DNA of 64,000 nucleotides, taken from positions 135,501,726 through 135,565,725 of the forward strand of contig OY294067.1 in the NCBI GenBank assembly GCA_958510875.1, read 5' to 3'. A program made the translations under genes and the position numbers. The number at the start of each line of letters is the position of its first letter. Position 1 is the first letter of the stretch. Below, one piece after another: positions 1 to 11,635 of the stretch. Source of the DNA: Endomychus coccineus (lineage: Eukaryota > Arthropoda > Insecta > Coleoptera > Endomychidae). Below the pieces are notes generated by a model. It saw nothing but the letters and a program-made list of their open reading frames with translations, was not told the origin of the DNA and made no database searches.

Positions 1-504
1 GGCAGATATAGAATTCTATTGAAATGATCGATGGCCCAATGTTCGTTATACCTGACCAATATTGAGCGAGACATATGTTTCCCTGTACCAGTAAATATAA
101 GCCAGACATTTAGATCATATGTATCTTATTCATATAAAAGTAAGTCATTGCCAATAAGAAACTCCACGTGCATGCTAGAGAGGGTTTACAAAAGCCACCT
201 ACTTTAACATTTATGTACTAACCTCACAGATTTGTTCAAAACACCGACACTTTTAACACACCGCCCGCATCACAAATTTCACTCGATTGCAAATAATTGT
301 TACCAGTCGTTCCGTCAGAAGTCTCTACATATTATCAAAATCATATTATAAAGGAGTAGTTCTGCGAGGAGGTGCTCAATTTTTAAGGATATTTAATCGC
401 ACTAACGATAACTGGGCCATTTACGTTACCTCGTTCTGTTTTCCTGCACTTCTTTCGTTCCCTTTGAACGCTCCCATAACCCGCAATCTAGTTTATACCT
501 ACAG
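1..504. other. Left edge, no gene recognised
   Basis: AT-rich sequence with short chance open frames only; none resembles a family I know. It is the left flank of the hAT insertion, and its last eight bases (ACCTACAG) are the target duplication. Confidence 0.6.
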
Positions 505-3122
505 CAGTGGCGGCTCGTGAACTTTTTGAGAGAGGAGGCTGGACATAAAACGTTTTTGTAAAAATATACTCTATTCAGCCAATTAATTTAACCTTCAGTG
601 ACAAAATTGATTGTTACCCAGCAAGAACCAACGTGGAGGTATAGAGTTTCTCTTGCCCACAATTTTTTTTTTCGTTCGTTTTTTGTTTTTTATTTTTTTT
701 TGGATTTTTAATTTTTTTTCTTTTTTTTTGGAATTTTTCATATTTCGTTTTTTGTTATTAATTTTATCAACTTTTCTATATATTAACGAAATTCTACGGT
801 CTTTAAAAAAATGGTCAATAATATTATCATAAAATGTATCATTATGTTTTAAGTGTTTTACTAAATCTTTTTCAATAGATTTTAAACTAACATTGTATAA
901 ACGATTTTTGCCCATTGTATTTCGCATGTATGTTTTAATTCGTTTGAGAGTAGAAAATGATCTCTCCACCGATGCCGACGTGACAGGAATGGTGACTGTC
1001 TAACAAAGTAGTTTATAAAACTGAGGTAAGACTTGTTGCAAATCATTATCTATCATATATTTTATCATATCGGCGTGACTGTCGTACTGGCCTAAAATAT
1101 CTTTATCCCAGTATACAACGCATAATTCATTGTGCAGCGCTATTTTATCAAAAAAATTATATTTTAGAACTAAGTTATCTGAAAGTGTATTGAGAAACTC
1201 TTTTGAAAAAGATTCGAAAAATCTTCTATTCGTCAAATCGAAAAACTTCAATTCATGTAAATCGGAAAATCGAATCTCAATATTTGACCTTTAATAGTAT
1301 CTAAAATTTCATAAAAAAGTTGTTTATAATGTAGTTTCTTGTCTACCAAATTAAATGTTTTCCTCCTTTTCACGGGAGAAGCTTCATCAGTTGAATAATT
1401 TCCAAATAAAATATTAAAATGAAATTCTGTATAACGGAAACTTGAATTTTATCAATGAGATGTGTTAAACGATCTCTTGAATGAATTATATTAGTGAATT
1501 TATGTTGTAAAATTCGAAAAATAAGATCAGTTTGTTCAAATATTAATTTAAAAGTATCAAGAAATAACAAAAATTCTTCATTTTCTAAATAAGATTTTAA
1601 ACCAACAGCAGCATTCAATGAAACCTGATCTGTTGAAAAGTCATCACTGTTTAATATAAAATCGAATATTTCAATTAATTTGTCTTTATTTTTATGGATG
1701 GTAAACTAAACATTGCATGTGATGTAAAATTCCATCGAGTTCGAGCATTACAGGGAATTCTGTTTCCTACTATGTTATTTAAAACTTACGTTTGTTTGAA
1801 GACCGTTTAAATGTCCCGCCATTACAGATGCCGTCGTAAGTCTGATTTATTCGCAAAGTCGAATCGTTGAAATGTTTCCATTGAAAAATTGAATAAATTG
1901 ACCGCTGTTCTTCCCGAACTAACATCGTAGAACCCTAAAAATCTTCCCACTAGTTGTCCATTTTTACAATTAATAATTTACCGAACAGACGAATTCTAAT
2001 CTAACCTTATTTCGCGTGGTGTCACTCAACCATTATACCCGCATAAAACAAAACAAATGCCTGCAAATACTGACGCGTTAGTCATAAAATCGCGAAGCTT
2101 ACTGTCGTATTTACAAAACAAATCTAACAATTACCTTTATTAACTGAATTTTCAGTTTCATCATGCCCTCTAAAAGCCAAATCTTGAAATGATAAATACA
2201 ATAAGAAATCAATGATTTTTTTTAAAACTTCGCGGTTTTCTTTAACTGTATTATAATGATTTTCGATTTCGCGTGTTTGTGTAGAATCAATCGCTTTAAC
2301 AATATTCTGTTTACCGGTTAATTTAAACTTAATACACGATGTAATATGTTCCTGCGAATTTTCATGTCTTTCTAGGCCACGAGCTAAATTTTTCAAATCA
2401 TTATAACCCAAGTGCCCCCAACATGAAGTTGTATCTGATGTGAATAGCAAGCAATACCAGCAATATAATTTATTGTGTACATCAGATCCCGTTAACCATA
2501 CATATTTTTTATAATTATCAGTATTAAACGATCGATTTTGATACTTCCCTGCCATCACTAATCCTTTCAAATCCGGTAAAGGCCGTTTGTTTTTGAAGAA
2601 CACTTTTCTATCATATGTTAATCCACTAAATGGATTTTCTAAGAACTTTGCAACTAAGTCACTCATAATTTTAACGTTCACCGATTCCGATTAGATAAAT
2701 TATAACTTAAAAATTAACTACTTAACCTCACTACGCCTCGTGGAATAAAAACAACAACTAACCGCATTCTTCTAGCAGCGGGAGGCGGGAGCGCAAGTAA
2801 TCGTATTTCATTCGACCGACGAATGGATACGAAAAGCTAGCCTCCCTACCCTGTTGGCGTTTCCGCCGTTTCACGCTATTTGGCGATTGACTGGTCGGAG
2901 AAACGGCAACTGTGTTGAACAACACAACTCAGCGTTTGAGATATATAGAGAATCTAGCCTCTGACCACTGTTGCCGGATTGAAAATAACTACTGAGAACG
3001 GGGAATTAATTGTAAAATTTAAAGAATTATCAGAGAAACAGGAAATAAAATGGAGAATGATCATAAAGATAAATTGGTGAGGAGGCTGAGCCTCCTTACC
3101 CTCCTTCGAGGAGCCGCCACTG
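505..3122 (-). mobile_element. hAT DNA transposon with intact ends
   Basis: The element begins CAGTGGCGGCTC (505-516) and ends GAGCCGCCACTG (3111-3122), a perfect 12-bp terminal inverted repeat. It is flanked on both sides by the same eight bases, ACCTACAG (497-504 and 3123-3130), the 8-bp target duplication expected of hAT elements. Inside lies one minus-strand transposase gene, now broken. Short GGAGGCT/AGCCTCC motifs recur just inside both ends and could be transposase-binding sites (inference). The perfect ends and duplication suggest an insertion that is not ancient, although the gene has decayed. Confidence 0.95.
595..2681 (-). pseudogene. hAT transposase, ZMYM1/DUF4371-like (decayed)
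   Basis: Read right to left. The first exon-like block (2681 to about 2137) holds a TTF-type zinc-finger region with a Cys-rich core (YCWYCLLF) and the start of a DUF4371-like domain. It ends at AAAG|GTAATTG, a plausible splice donor. Downstream, in shifting frames, come blocks typical of this family: FLGFYDVSSGRTA near 1930, VMAGHLNGLQ near 1805 and TRWNFTSHAM near 1730, then a helical region (1618-1370). The hAT C-terminal dimerisation motif ERSFSTLKRIKTYMRNTMGK lies at about 966-905. Stops and frameshifts interrupt the middle, and the stretch just after the possible intron is poorly preserved. Such proteins cut and paste hAT elements by a DDE-type RNase-H-fold reaction. This copy looks inactive. 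Confidence 0.85.
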
Positions 3123-3130
3123 ACCTACAG

Positions 3131-4841
3131 TATATTAATAAAGGTTTGGGCGTTAGGTGAGCTACTATTGGGAAATCTTTGGTAATACAATCTTCTGGCT
3201 GCATTTGCATTTCCACGGCTTTTGACGACTTTAATAAGAGTAATGTGGCAGTGGTCTACTGTGTTATGTGTAGTGGATACATAGAATATTCCAGGAGGGA
3301 TTGCTGCTTGAACATCCTTCAGATGCCAATAGATATTCTACCTAAAAACGGCACTTGTTTATTACACCAAAGTACGAATTTGAAGATATTGACGAAACTG
3401 TTTTCAAGCACTCTGTATATGGGAATAACTTCATAGCGAGGCATCAAGTTGAAAAATGTAATATGAAAGATCCCATTTAAATAATTTTTCAACACCCTAT
3501 TTAAAAAACGCACATTATTCTGGAATATCATCTATATTATCACTGCACTATTTTCTTTCATTAGAATATATTCCATTTTACTTCTAAACTGAGAAATACG
3601 TTTACATTGCATTTACATTTGAAACTTGTGGTATCTAGTGATCGCCGACGAATAACATGAATATGATTAAGCCATATGAAGTAGGTACACAATCTCATAA
3701 ATAACTTGGAAATTCCAGCTGAAGCTTAACTATGACTTGAATATTGAAATACCCCGTATCGCACTATATCATCTCAAGCAACCAGTTTTGAAACAATAAT
3801 TGCACCATATTCCAGCCACATTCTTCTCATAATTTCAGTTTATGGTACAAAAGGTTGTAAATGTTGGAACGTGCCAACATCTCGGAAATTGTAGCTAATC
3901 AGACATAAGAATTATATATATATTGAATAATTTGGAATTCATTGTACTTTTTTGACACTCAAGATTTAACTCATGTTTACTCATTTGGTATGGTATAACA
4001 TTTTTACTCTAATGTTGAAAACCGTATTGTGATTCATCAGGTTTATCAGCCTCATATTTCGGCTCAGAATTTAATGTACGACGGGCATCAATCTCATATG
4101 ATTGTCAATCATCTAATTAATATCCTTACGGATGATTATATTCATAAAAATATAACACTTTGACAAGAACAAAGTGGACAAATGACAAATGTGTGAACAT
4201 GCTGAAGTTAACATCAAGGGAAGTGAGTTCGAGCTATGATTCAATTTTTACGTTTATTCTAATAATCCTATGACAGATATTCTAAGTTATCTTTATGAAT
4301 TAGGAGATTAAATATGTATCTCTCATCTAATTACACGAAATTGTATCCTCTTGGGCAAAAAAAAATTTAAACTTGCTTATAAGTACCCGGATCATTTCTC
4401 AGTCAGTTCTATCAAGAAATAAAGAACCCGGTTTCTATCATTGAATGGGTGGTTAGATTTATTAGTGATATTACTAAATGATTACTGATTTAGTTTCCGA
4501 TTATGACTGCCTGAAGGTTGCGAACCCTGATTATTGTTACATGTCCTATTTCTATCCAAATCTAAAATAAGTCATATAAAATAATTCGACTCATAGAAGT
4601 ATAAGCATATTCATTTCATGTTTGCATCGTATATATTTTATTTCTCTCTCTCGTTTCTAGTCATTATGAAAAGCGTTTTTAAATGCTGAAGCGGAGGGGA
4701 ACCAGGGTATTAACACCTCAAAATTTGTTGTGCAGGGAACTTTCACCCAATAACAAAAATTCTAATATGGTTTGCCACTCAAATGGATCACTTATTGAGT
4801 TCTAGATTATTTTTCATGAATAAATGAGTCTCAAACTTAGA
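3131..4841. other. Intergenic, no gene recognised
   Basis: About 1.7 kb of AT-rich sequence between two hAT insertions. Short open frames are present on both strands, but none resembles a known domain, and I see no tandem repeat or inverted ends. Confidence 0.6.
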
Positions 4842-4849
4842 TTTATGAC

Positions 4850-6083
4850 TAGAGCTCGGGAAATATGTACTCAAAAAACCATGAAATATGCATGCAAATA
4901 TGCACAAAATCTAATTGAAATATGAACTAATTATAAAAAACGCAGTAATCTTTGTATTGAAGGAATTTTATTTATTATATGCTAAAGTCACAAAAAATAT
5001 TTATTAAAATTACTATTGAGATACCTACTTATTACTTATTATTGCTTATTTTCTATTACCACTTAACATATTATAACACATACTACGTAGATTTATTTTA
5101 TTCATTCATTATCAATATTATCATCAATCATCATTATATTCATTAATTCATCATTATTATTATTACAGTTAAGACTATATATTATTAAATGTTTTTCTGA
5201 ATCTTCTAGAGTAAAACTGTGCCGTCTATCTGATAATAATTGTTTGTAGGCGGAAAAACTTCTTTCTACTTCACATGAAGTTGAGGGAGCAAACTCAAAA
5301 TATTGTGAAATTAAGGGTTCCACCAATAAAATGAAATTATATTCACAATTTCCCATCTTAATAATATTATTCATTTGAATTATTTTTTGATAGCCCTCGT
5401 TTCTCTTCAGCACCGTGCAGAATTTTTGATACACATTGTTGGTTTCCCCAAGGTGTTCAATTTTTTTATTTATTGAATTGATAATTTCAATGCTTTGGTC
5501 CAACTTAAATTGAAACAATAATTACTTAGACATAATGATACCGGTTTGTTGCTAACTGTGCAGAATGTATGGTTGTCATTGATGATTCTGAAGCACTTAA
5601 GCGAACAAAACTTTACTGAACTAACTAAAGACAGAACAGAACTAAATTCTAGATTCTTTTCAAACTTCAAATTTTAAAGGAGATGTGATTCCATTGGCTC
5701 AATGTCAATACTTTCCTCCACTTATAAAATCTGAAGACGATTGCAATAGGGTATTTTGGTTACACAAATCCTGAAAATTTGTTTGGCTTTCGGGAAAAAC
5801 CATATTGATTTGATGACAGCAATCGGCTTATCGCTCAGTAGGGTCTATTGTCGTATTATGCTAATACCGATATGGGGTATTTCCGAGGGATACCTACTTC
5901 GATTATTTCATTACCTGTTTCCACAGATGTTTGTCCATATTGAAAATTTTAATTTTTTTGCAGAAATCCGAAAATACCTGAAAATACGCGTTTTTAATAA
6001 ATGCATACCTATGCGATTATAGAATCTATTCAAAACATGCAAATATGCTCTTAATATACATTTTGCATATTTCCCAAGCTCTA
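4850..6083 (-). mobile_element. Small hAT element
   Basis: The ends are TAGAGCTCGGGAAATATG (4850-4867) and, inverted, CATATTTCCCAAGCTCTA (6066-6083), matching at 17 of 18 positions. The flanking eight bases are TTTATGAC (4842-4849) and TTAATGAC (6084-6091), a 7-of-8 match, as expected for an aged hAT target duplication. Subterminal ATGCAAATATGC motifs occur near both ends (about 4890 and 6040). At 1.23 kb it is too short for a full transposase, and it keeps only the C-terminal piece, so it is an internally deleted copy. Confidence 0.85.
5102..5518 (-). pseudogene. hAT transposase C-terminal (dimerisation) fragment
   Basis: A 138-residue minus-strand frame carries the hAT dimerisation signature in its second half: FAPSTSCEVERSFSAYKQLL followed by SDRRHSFTLEDSEKHLI. 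This resembles the C-terminal part of CGGBP1-related hAT transposases. Everything upstream (DNA-binding domain and most of the catalytic core) is absent within this 1.2-kb element. The ATG is only the first methionine of the surviving frame. It shares no close sequence with the transposase at 595-2681, so this is a different hAT family. Confidence 0.8.
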
Positions 6084-6091
6084 TTAATGAC

Positions 6092-6582
6092 AAACAAGCT
6101 AAAGGCTCAAATTTAAGTGTCAAAAAACTTCCATTCGCGAAACACTCAGCGCAGCATAATCATGAATTTAGCCTTGATTGAAAAATCTAAAATATTCAAA
6201 AACAAAGGACATACATTTGATATTCCAGAATCAATGGAAATTTCATAAGATCTGAAAAAATTGTAGTGATATAATAAATGACCAAATCGATAAAAATAAT
6301 TCATCACTCCTTACAATTTTGTGAATAACCACGATTCCAAACCAAGGGTTCCACAGTTCCCACCCCTACAGAAAAGAGTGAATGAAAGACTTGACCTTTG
6401 AAACTTTGTGTTGATGCAGTTGTTAATAATTTTTTGTGAGTATATCACTATTAATGAAACAATTATAGTTACCTAATACTTGTATAGAAATATTAAAGTG
6501 TAAATTTTTTTTCAAACGTGCTCGAATTTGATCAAATGAAGAGGATTTGGCTATAATAGTTCAGCTATCGTGATTTCATATT
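6092..6582. other. Intergenic, no gene recognised
   Basis: AT-rich spacer between the small hAT element and the downstream end of the BEL/Pao copy. Nothing recognisable is seen on either strand. Confidence 0.5.
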
Positions 6583-6829
6583 GTTATATATTGCTTAATG
6601 ATAATACATTGTAGCTAGTCTAATAAGACAGTTGGTTTTTTTTAGTATTTTATATTTATAACATTCTGATTCTAACTATACATGACGCTTCTCTACTTCT
6701 GTCACAATGACGTTTTCGTCACATAGACTCCTCGCTATTCTTAATTTACGCGCTACGTCAATAACTTGCGATTGTCCATCGGACATGCTTGTCAGCAAAC
6801 AACTAAAAACCTAATGTTCAGAAATTGTA
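6583..6829 (-). repeat. Possible 3' LTR of the BEL/Pao copy
   Basis: Downstream (minus strand) of the BEL coding region is a purine-rich AAGGTGGCCGG tract, typical of the region just before a BEL 3' LTR. A segment follows that starts TGTACAATTTC near 6829 and could end ...ATATAACA at 6583, giving TG...CA termini. A TATA-like run lies inside. No second LTR copy is available in the window for comparison, so the boundaries are a guess. Confidence 0.35.
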
Positions 6830-6958
6830 CATAGCCGGCCACCTTGAAATGATACATTTCAATAATAACAATAAGACATGAGAAATGTACAAATATAACA
6901 TTTGTGAATAAAGAACCTATTTTAAACTAACTATTAGTAATGATATCACATATTACTG

Positions 6959-8138
6959 TCAATGGGTAAATAAGCACACTTTTGATACTGCGCGCTTTAG
7001 TACTGCGCCATTTGATACTTTCACTGATATCACTCGAACGTGATCATCCTTTCCTGGATGTAGTTCTAATATTCTCCAAAGTTGCCTACGCTGTGGAGGG
7101 AGATTATCTTCTTTCAATACAACTAATTGATTTGGTTTTGAAATCTTGTCCATTGGTAAGGCCCATTTTCTTCTATTTTGAAGAGTGGCCAAATATTCGG
7201 ACCAACGGGACCAAAAGTGTTGAATTAACTGTTGCAAACTCTGATATAAAGTAAATCGATTCATGGATAAATCACGAAGTATTCGCTCTGGTATATTTGT
7301 TAATGCTTCGCCAATAAAAAAATGACCAGGAGTGAAGAAAGTGAAATCATTTGGATCATTGGATAATTGGGTCAAATGGAGTCAATATATGCTTCGATCT
7401 GAACCAATACAGTATAGAACTGTTCAAATGTTAATAACGCCTCTTTGAGTACTATTTTTAGATGAAATTTAATACCCTTTACACCACATTCCCATAACCC
7501 GTCAAAATTTGGAGTTCTTGGTGGTATTAACCACCATTCAATTCGTTCTCCGGATAAAAAATGTAGAATATGTTCATTATAATCGTTTTTTGATATGAAA
7601 TTATAAAGTTCGTATAACTCGTTACGAGCCGTTTTGCCGTTATCAGTGTATATAATTTGACATTTTCCGCGTCGTTCAATAAAACGCTTCAATCTCCAAC
7701 CAACTCCAAATGGATAGCTTTGGTTACAAAACAAATAAAAATACATAAATATGCCTTCATTATCTTTTTATTCCTTAATTCACTGTCTTTAATTAAAAAA
7801 GGACCGGCATAGTCAATGCGAGTAACTAAGAAGGGTCGTGATGGTGTGGAACGTTCTGCAGGCATTTCACCCAATAGTTGCTCACAAGTGGTCGATCTTG
7901 CTCGAAAACAAACAATGCACTTATGAATAACACGTTTAACATCATTTGTCCCGTTTATGATCCAATATTTTGTACGAATATTCGCTAATAGGGATTGCAC
8001 GCCAGCATGTAAATGTTTATAATGGTATGATTGTAGAATGAATGTAGTTAAGTGATGATTTGAAGATAATATAATAGGATGCCTTTGATTATATTCTAGA
8101 GTAGAATTTTCCAATCTGCCACCTACTAGTCCAGACAA
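6959..8138 (-). pseudogene. BEL/Pao pol: integrase and DUF5641 fragment
   Basis: Three overlapping minus-strand frames give the end of a BEL/Pao polyprotein. First is the integrase zinc-binding region (8138-7690) with VGGRLENS, LHAGVQSLL, YWIINGT, CIVCFRAR and DYAGPFLIK. Next is the integrase core (7746-7372) with the catalytic Asp in IYTDNGK and the catalytic Glu in DGLWECGVK. Last is the C-terminal DUF5641 region (7375-6959) with TPGHFFIGEAL, FWSRWSEYLATLQ, RRKWALP and HPGKDDHVRV. Frame changes near 7700 and 7375 break the gene. Protease, RT and RNase H are missing because the sequence runs straight into the foldback-like array at about 8119. Integrase inserts retroelement cDNA; this copy cannot make it. 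Confidence 0.9.
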
Positions 8139-10543
8139 CGAACCAGAAAAAAAAATATGGTAAACTAGAATTTCAAAATTTTTCTTTCATTTTGTTCCTA
8201 ATATCCCATAGACCGTGAGGGTCGACCTTTCTATCCCCTCAAAACGGGGTTTCAACCCCTCAGAGGAGCATTCTTATGAAAACAGTCCAAATTAATGAAT
8301 AAAGAGCCGAAAATGACACCTAGTATGTTTTTTGGGTCGCTGATCACGATTCCGCAGTTAGTTTTCTCGGAAAACTTTATCCAGATGGGAAATTTGGAAA
8401 TACTATTATATAATATCTAATTTATAATTTTGTTGCAAAAATTACGTCTAGTAGGTTTTTTGGGTCGCTGATCACGATTCCGCTGTTATTTTCCCAAAAA
8501 AACTCTCTAGATGGAAAATTCGGGAAATTTGAGATTTTCCTGAGACGGTTGTGAATAATAAAGTATAATTTTGTTTGAAAAATGAATAATAGTAGGTTTT
8601 TTGGGTTGCTGATCACGATTCCGCTGTTATTTTTCCCAAAAAACTCTCTCCAGATAAAAAATTCGGGAAATTTGAGATTTTCCTGAGACGTTTATGAATA
8701 ATAAAGTATAATTTTGTTGCAAAAATGACCTCTTGTAGATTTTTAGGGTCGCTGATCACGATTCCGCTGTAATTTTTCCCAGAAAGGTCTCTCCAGATGG
8801 AAAATTCGGGAAATGTGAGATTTTCCTGACACGTTTGTGAATAATATAGTATAATTTTGTTGCAAAAATTACCGTATTGGGTTTTTTGGGTTGCTGATCA
8901 CGATTCCGCGGTTATTTTTCCAAAAAAACTCTCCACATGGAAAATTCGGGAAATTTGAAATTTTCCTGAGACGGTTATGAATGATAAAATATAATTTTGT
9001 TGCAAAAATGATTGGAGGTCATGACTAGAGGTCATTTTTGCAACAAAATTATACTTTATTATTCATAACCGTCTCAGGAAAATCTCAAATTTCCCGAATT
9101 TTCCATCTCGAGAGATTTTTTTGGGGAAAATTATAGCGGAATCGTGATCAGCAACCTGAAAAACCTTCTAGAGGTAATTTTTGCAACAAAATTATACTTT
9201 ATTATTCACAAACGTCTCAGGAAAATTTCAAATTTCCCGAATTTTACCGTTTATGATCCAATATTTTGTACGAATATTCGCTAATAGGGATTGCACGCCC
9301 GTATGTAAATGTTTATAATGGTATGATTGTATAATTAATGTAGTTAAGTGATGATTTGAAGGTAATGTAATAGGATGCCTTTGATTATATTCTAGAGTAG
9401 AATTTTCCAATCTGCCACCTACTAGTCCAGACAACGAACCAGAAAAAAAAAATACAGTAAGCTAGAATTTCAAAATTTGTCTTTCATTTTGTTCCTAATA
9501 TCCCATAGACCGCGGGGGTCAACCTTTCTACCCCCTCAAAACGGGGTTTCAACCCCTCAGAGGAGCATTCTTATGAAAACAGTCCAAAATTAATAAATAA
9601 AGAGCCGCAAATGACACCTAGTATGTTCTTTGGCTCGCTGATCACGATTCCGCAGTTAGTTTTCTCGGAAAACTTTATCCAGATGAGAAATTTGGAAATA
9701 TTATATATAATATCTAATTCATAATTTTGTTGCAAAAATGACGTCTAGTAGGTTTTTTGGGTCGCTGATCACGATTCCGCTGTTATTTTTCCAAAAAAAA
9801 CTCTCTAGATGGAAAATTCGGGAAATTTGAGATTTTCCTGAGACGGTTGTGAATAATAAAGTATAATTTTGTTGCAAAAATGACTCATAGTAGGTTTTTT
9901 GGGTCGCTGATCACGATTCCGCTTTTTTTTTTCCAAAAAACTCTCTCCAGATAAAAAATTAGGGAAATTTGAGATTTTCCTGAGACGTTTGTGAATAATA
10001 AAGTATAATTTTGTTTCAAAAATGACCTCTAGTAGATTTTCAGGGTCGCTGATCACGATTCCGCTGTAATTTTTCCCAAAAAGGTCTCTCCAGATGGAAA
10101 ATTCGGGAAATGTGAGATTTTCCTGAGACGTTTGTGAATAATAAAGTATAATTTTGTTGCAAAAATTACCATATTGGGTTTTTTGGGTTGCTGATCACGA
10201 TTCCGCTGTTATTTTTCCAGAAAAACTCTCCACATGGAAAATTCGGGAAATTTGAAATTTTCCTGAGACGGTTATGAAAAATAAAGTATAATTTTGTTGC
10301 AAAAATGATTGGAGGTCATGACTAGAGATCATTTTTGCAACAAAATTATACTTTATTATTCATAACCGTCTCAGGAAAATCTCAAATTTCCCAAATTTTC
10401 CATCTGGAGACTTTTTTGGGAAAAATTACAGCGGAAGCGTGATCAGCGACCCAAAAAATCTATTAGAGGACATTTTTGCAACAAAATTATAAGTCATACA
10501 TCATATATAAATTTTCCAAATTTCTCATCTGGAGGGAGTTTTC
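7952..10543. repeat. ~1.3-kb tandem duplication spanning BEL and array
   Basis: Sequence from about 7952 recurs from about 9248, an offset of about 1,296 bp. The repeated stretch covers part of BEL integrase, the module block and the turn-round point (9016 and 10313). Differences between copies are scattered point changes and small indels, so the duplication is fairly recent relative to decay of the BEL gene. The exact right limit, near 10.54 kb, is estimated. Confidence 0.75.
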
Positions 10544-11243
10544 CGAGGAAACCAACTGCGGAATCGTGATCAGCGACCCAAAAAACATACAAAGGGTCAT
10601 TTTCGGCTCTTAATTCATTAATTTTGGACTGTTTTTATAAGAATGCTCCTCTGAGGGGTTGAAACCCCGTTTTGAGGGAGTAGGAAGGTCGATCCCCGTG
10701 GTCTTGATAGTCATGAATGATCAATGGGGTTTTAGGAACAAAATGAAGAAAAAGTTTCGAAATTCTAGCTTTTTTGGGGAAAATTATAGCGGAATCGTGA
10801 TCAGCAACCTAAACAACCTTCTGGAGGTAATTTTTGCAACAAAATTATACTTTATTATTCACAAACGTCTCAGGAAAATCGCAAATTTCCCAAATTTTCC
10901 ATCTGGAGACTTTTTTGGGAAAAATTACAGCGGAAGCGTGATCAGCGACCCAAAAAATCTATTAGAGGACATTTTTGCAACAAAATTATAAGTTATACAT
11001 CATATATAAATTTTCCAAATTTCTCATCTGGAGGGAGTTTTCCGAGGAAACCAACTGCGGAATCGTGATTAGCGACCCGAAAAACATACAAAGGGTCATT
11101 TTCGGCTCTTAATTCATTAATTGAGGGGTTGAAACCCCGTTTTGAGGGAGTAGGAAGGTCGATCCCCGTGGTCTTGATAGTCATGAATGATCAATGGGGT
11201 TTTAGGAACAAAATGAAGAAAAAGTTTCGAAATTCTAGCTTAC
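8119..11243. repeat. Foldback-like array of ~142-bp modules
   Basis: A module recurs with a conserved core (TGATCACGATTCCGC, then GGAAAATTCGGGAAATTTGA, then TAAAGTATAATTTTGTTGCA). In the first block the TGATCACG core starts at 8341, 8469, 8610, 8753 and 8895, a spacing of 128-143 bp. The modules turn round at about 9016-9030 and again at about 10313-10330 (GAGGTCATGACTAGAG), so the left and right halves are inverted. End-like sequences with a run CTAGAATTTCAAAAT lie near 8160 and 9460 and, inverted, near 10760 and 11230. The same modules and ends recur at 26755-28277. There is no coding sequence of its own; open frames here are module translations. Confidence 0.85.
9248..9434 (-). pseudogene. 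Second copy of BEL integrase zinc-binding fragment
   Basis: This minus-strand frame reads VGGRLENSTLEYNQRHPITL and then LHTGVQSLLANIRTKYWIING. It is nearly the same as residues 1-62 of the fragment at 8138-7953. It stops where the foldback-like modules begin. It exists only because of the 1.3-kb tandem duplication and has no start, promoter or remaining domains. Confidence 0.85.
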
Positions 11244-11635
11244 TATATATTTTTATTAATTTACTACGTTTGTTGACCTGATTAATTTTCTGAATCGATT
11301 CGTTTCATCAAAAAATGTAATTGACTGTGTTATCGTGCACTGATGGAAATCAACCTAAAATTGCAGGTCCAATCCAAAATGTGTAACAAAAATTATTGCA
11401 TCTTATTAAAAATAAAAGAATCACTAGTCACTTCCGGTATCACCGAAACTGCAACATGATTCAAACCATTTTCATTAGATAGTTTATGTTTTTTTATAAG
11501 TTGATTTAAGTTTTCAGATCTCAATACAGCTCGGAATAGCATAAACTTATACACAACTCTTGCAAATCATCCTGTATATGACTGATATATGCAGATATAT
11601 TAATTTCAAGTACTTATAATTATAGGCTCGCAGTT
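11244..11635. other. Intergenic, no gene recognised
   Basis: AT-rich spacer between the foldback-like array and the next inverted-repeat element. No domain, repeat or RNA gene is visible. Confidence 0.5.

Noticed and set aside
611..832. Phe-rich plus-strand frame resembling a membrane protein
   Set aside because: A T-rich tract on the antisense strand of the hAT transposase end; the hydrophobicity is a base-composition effect.
10659..10991. 110-codon frame over the array
   Set aside because: Translation of non-coding modules; the same text recurs in several frames with no homology to a protein family.
8119..11243. Possible CRISPR array (regular repeats)
   Set aside because: Modules are ~142 bp, repeat along their whole length, turn round in orientation and have no unique spacers; context is an insect transposon landscape.
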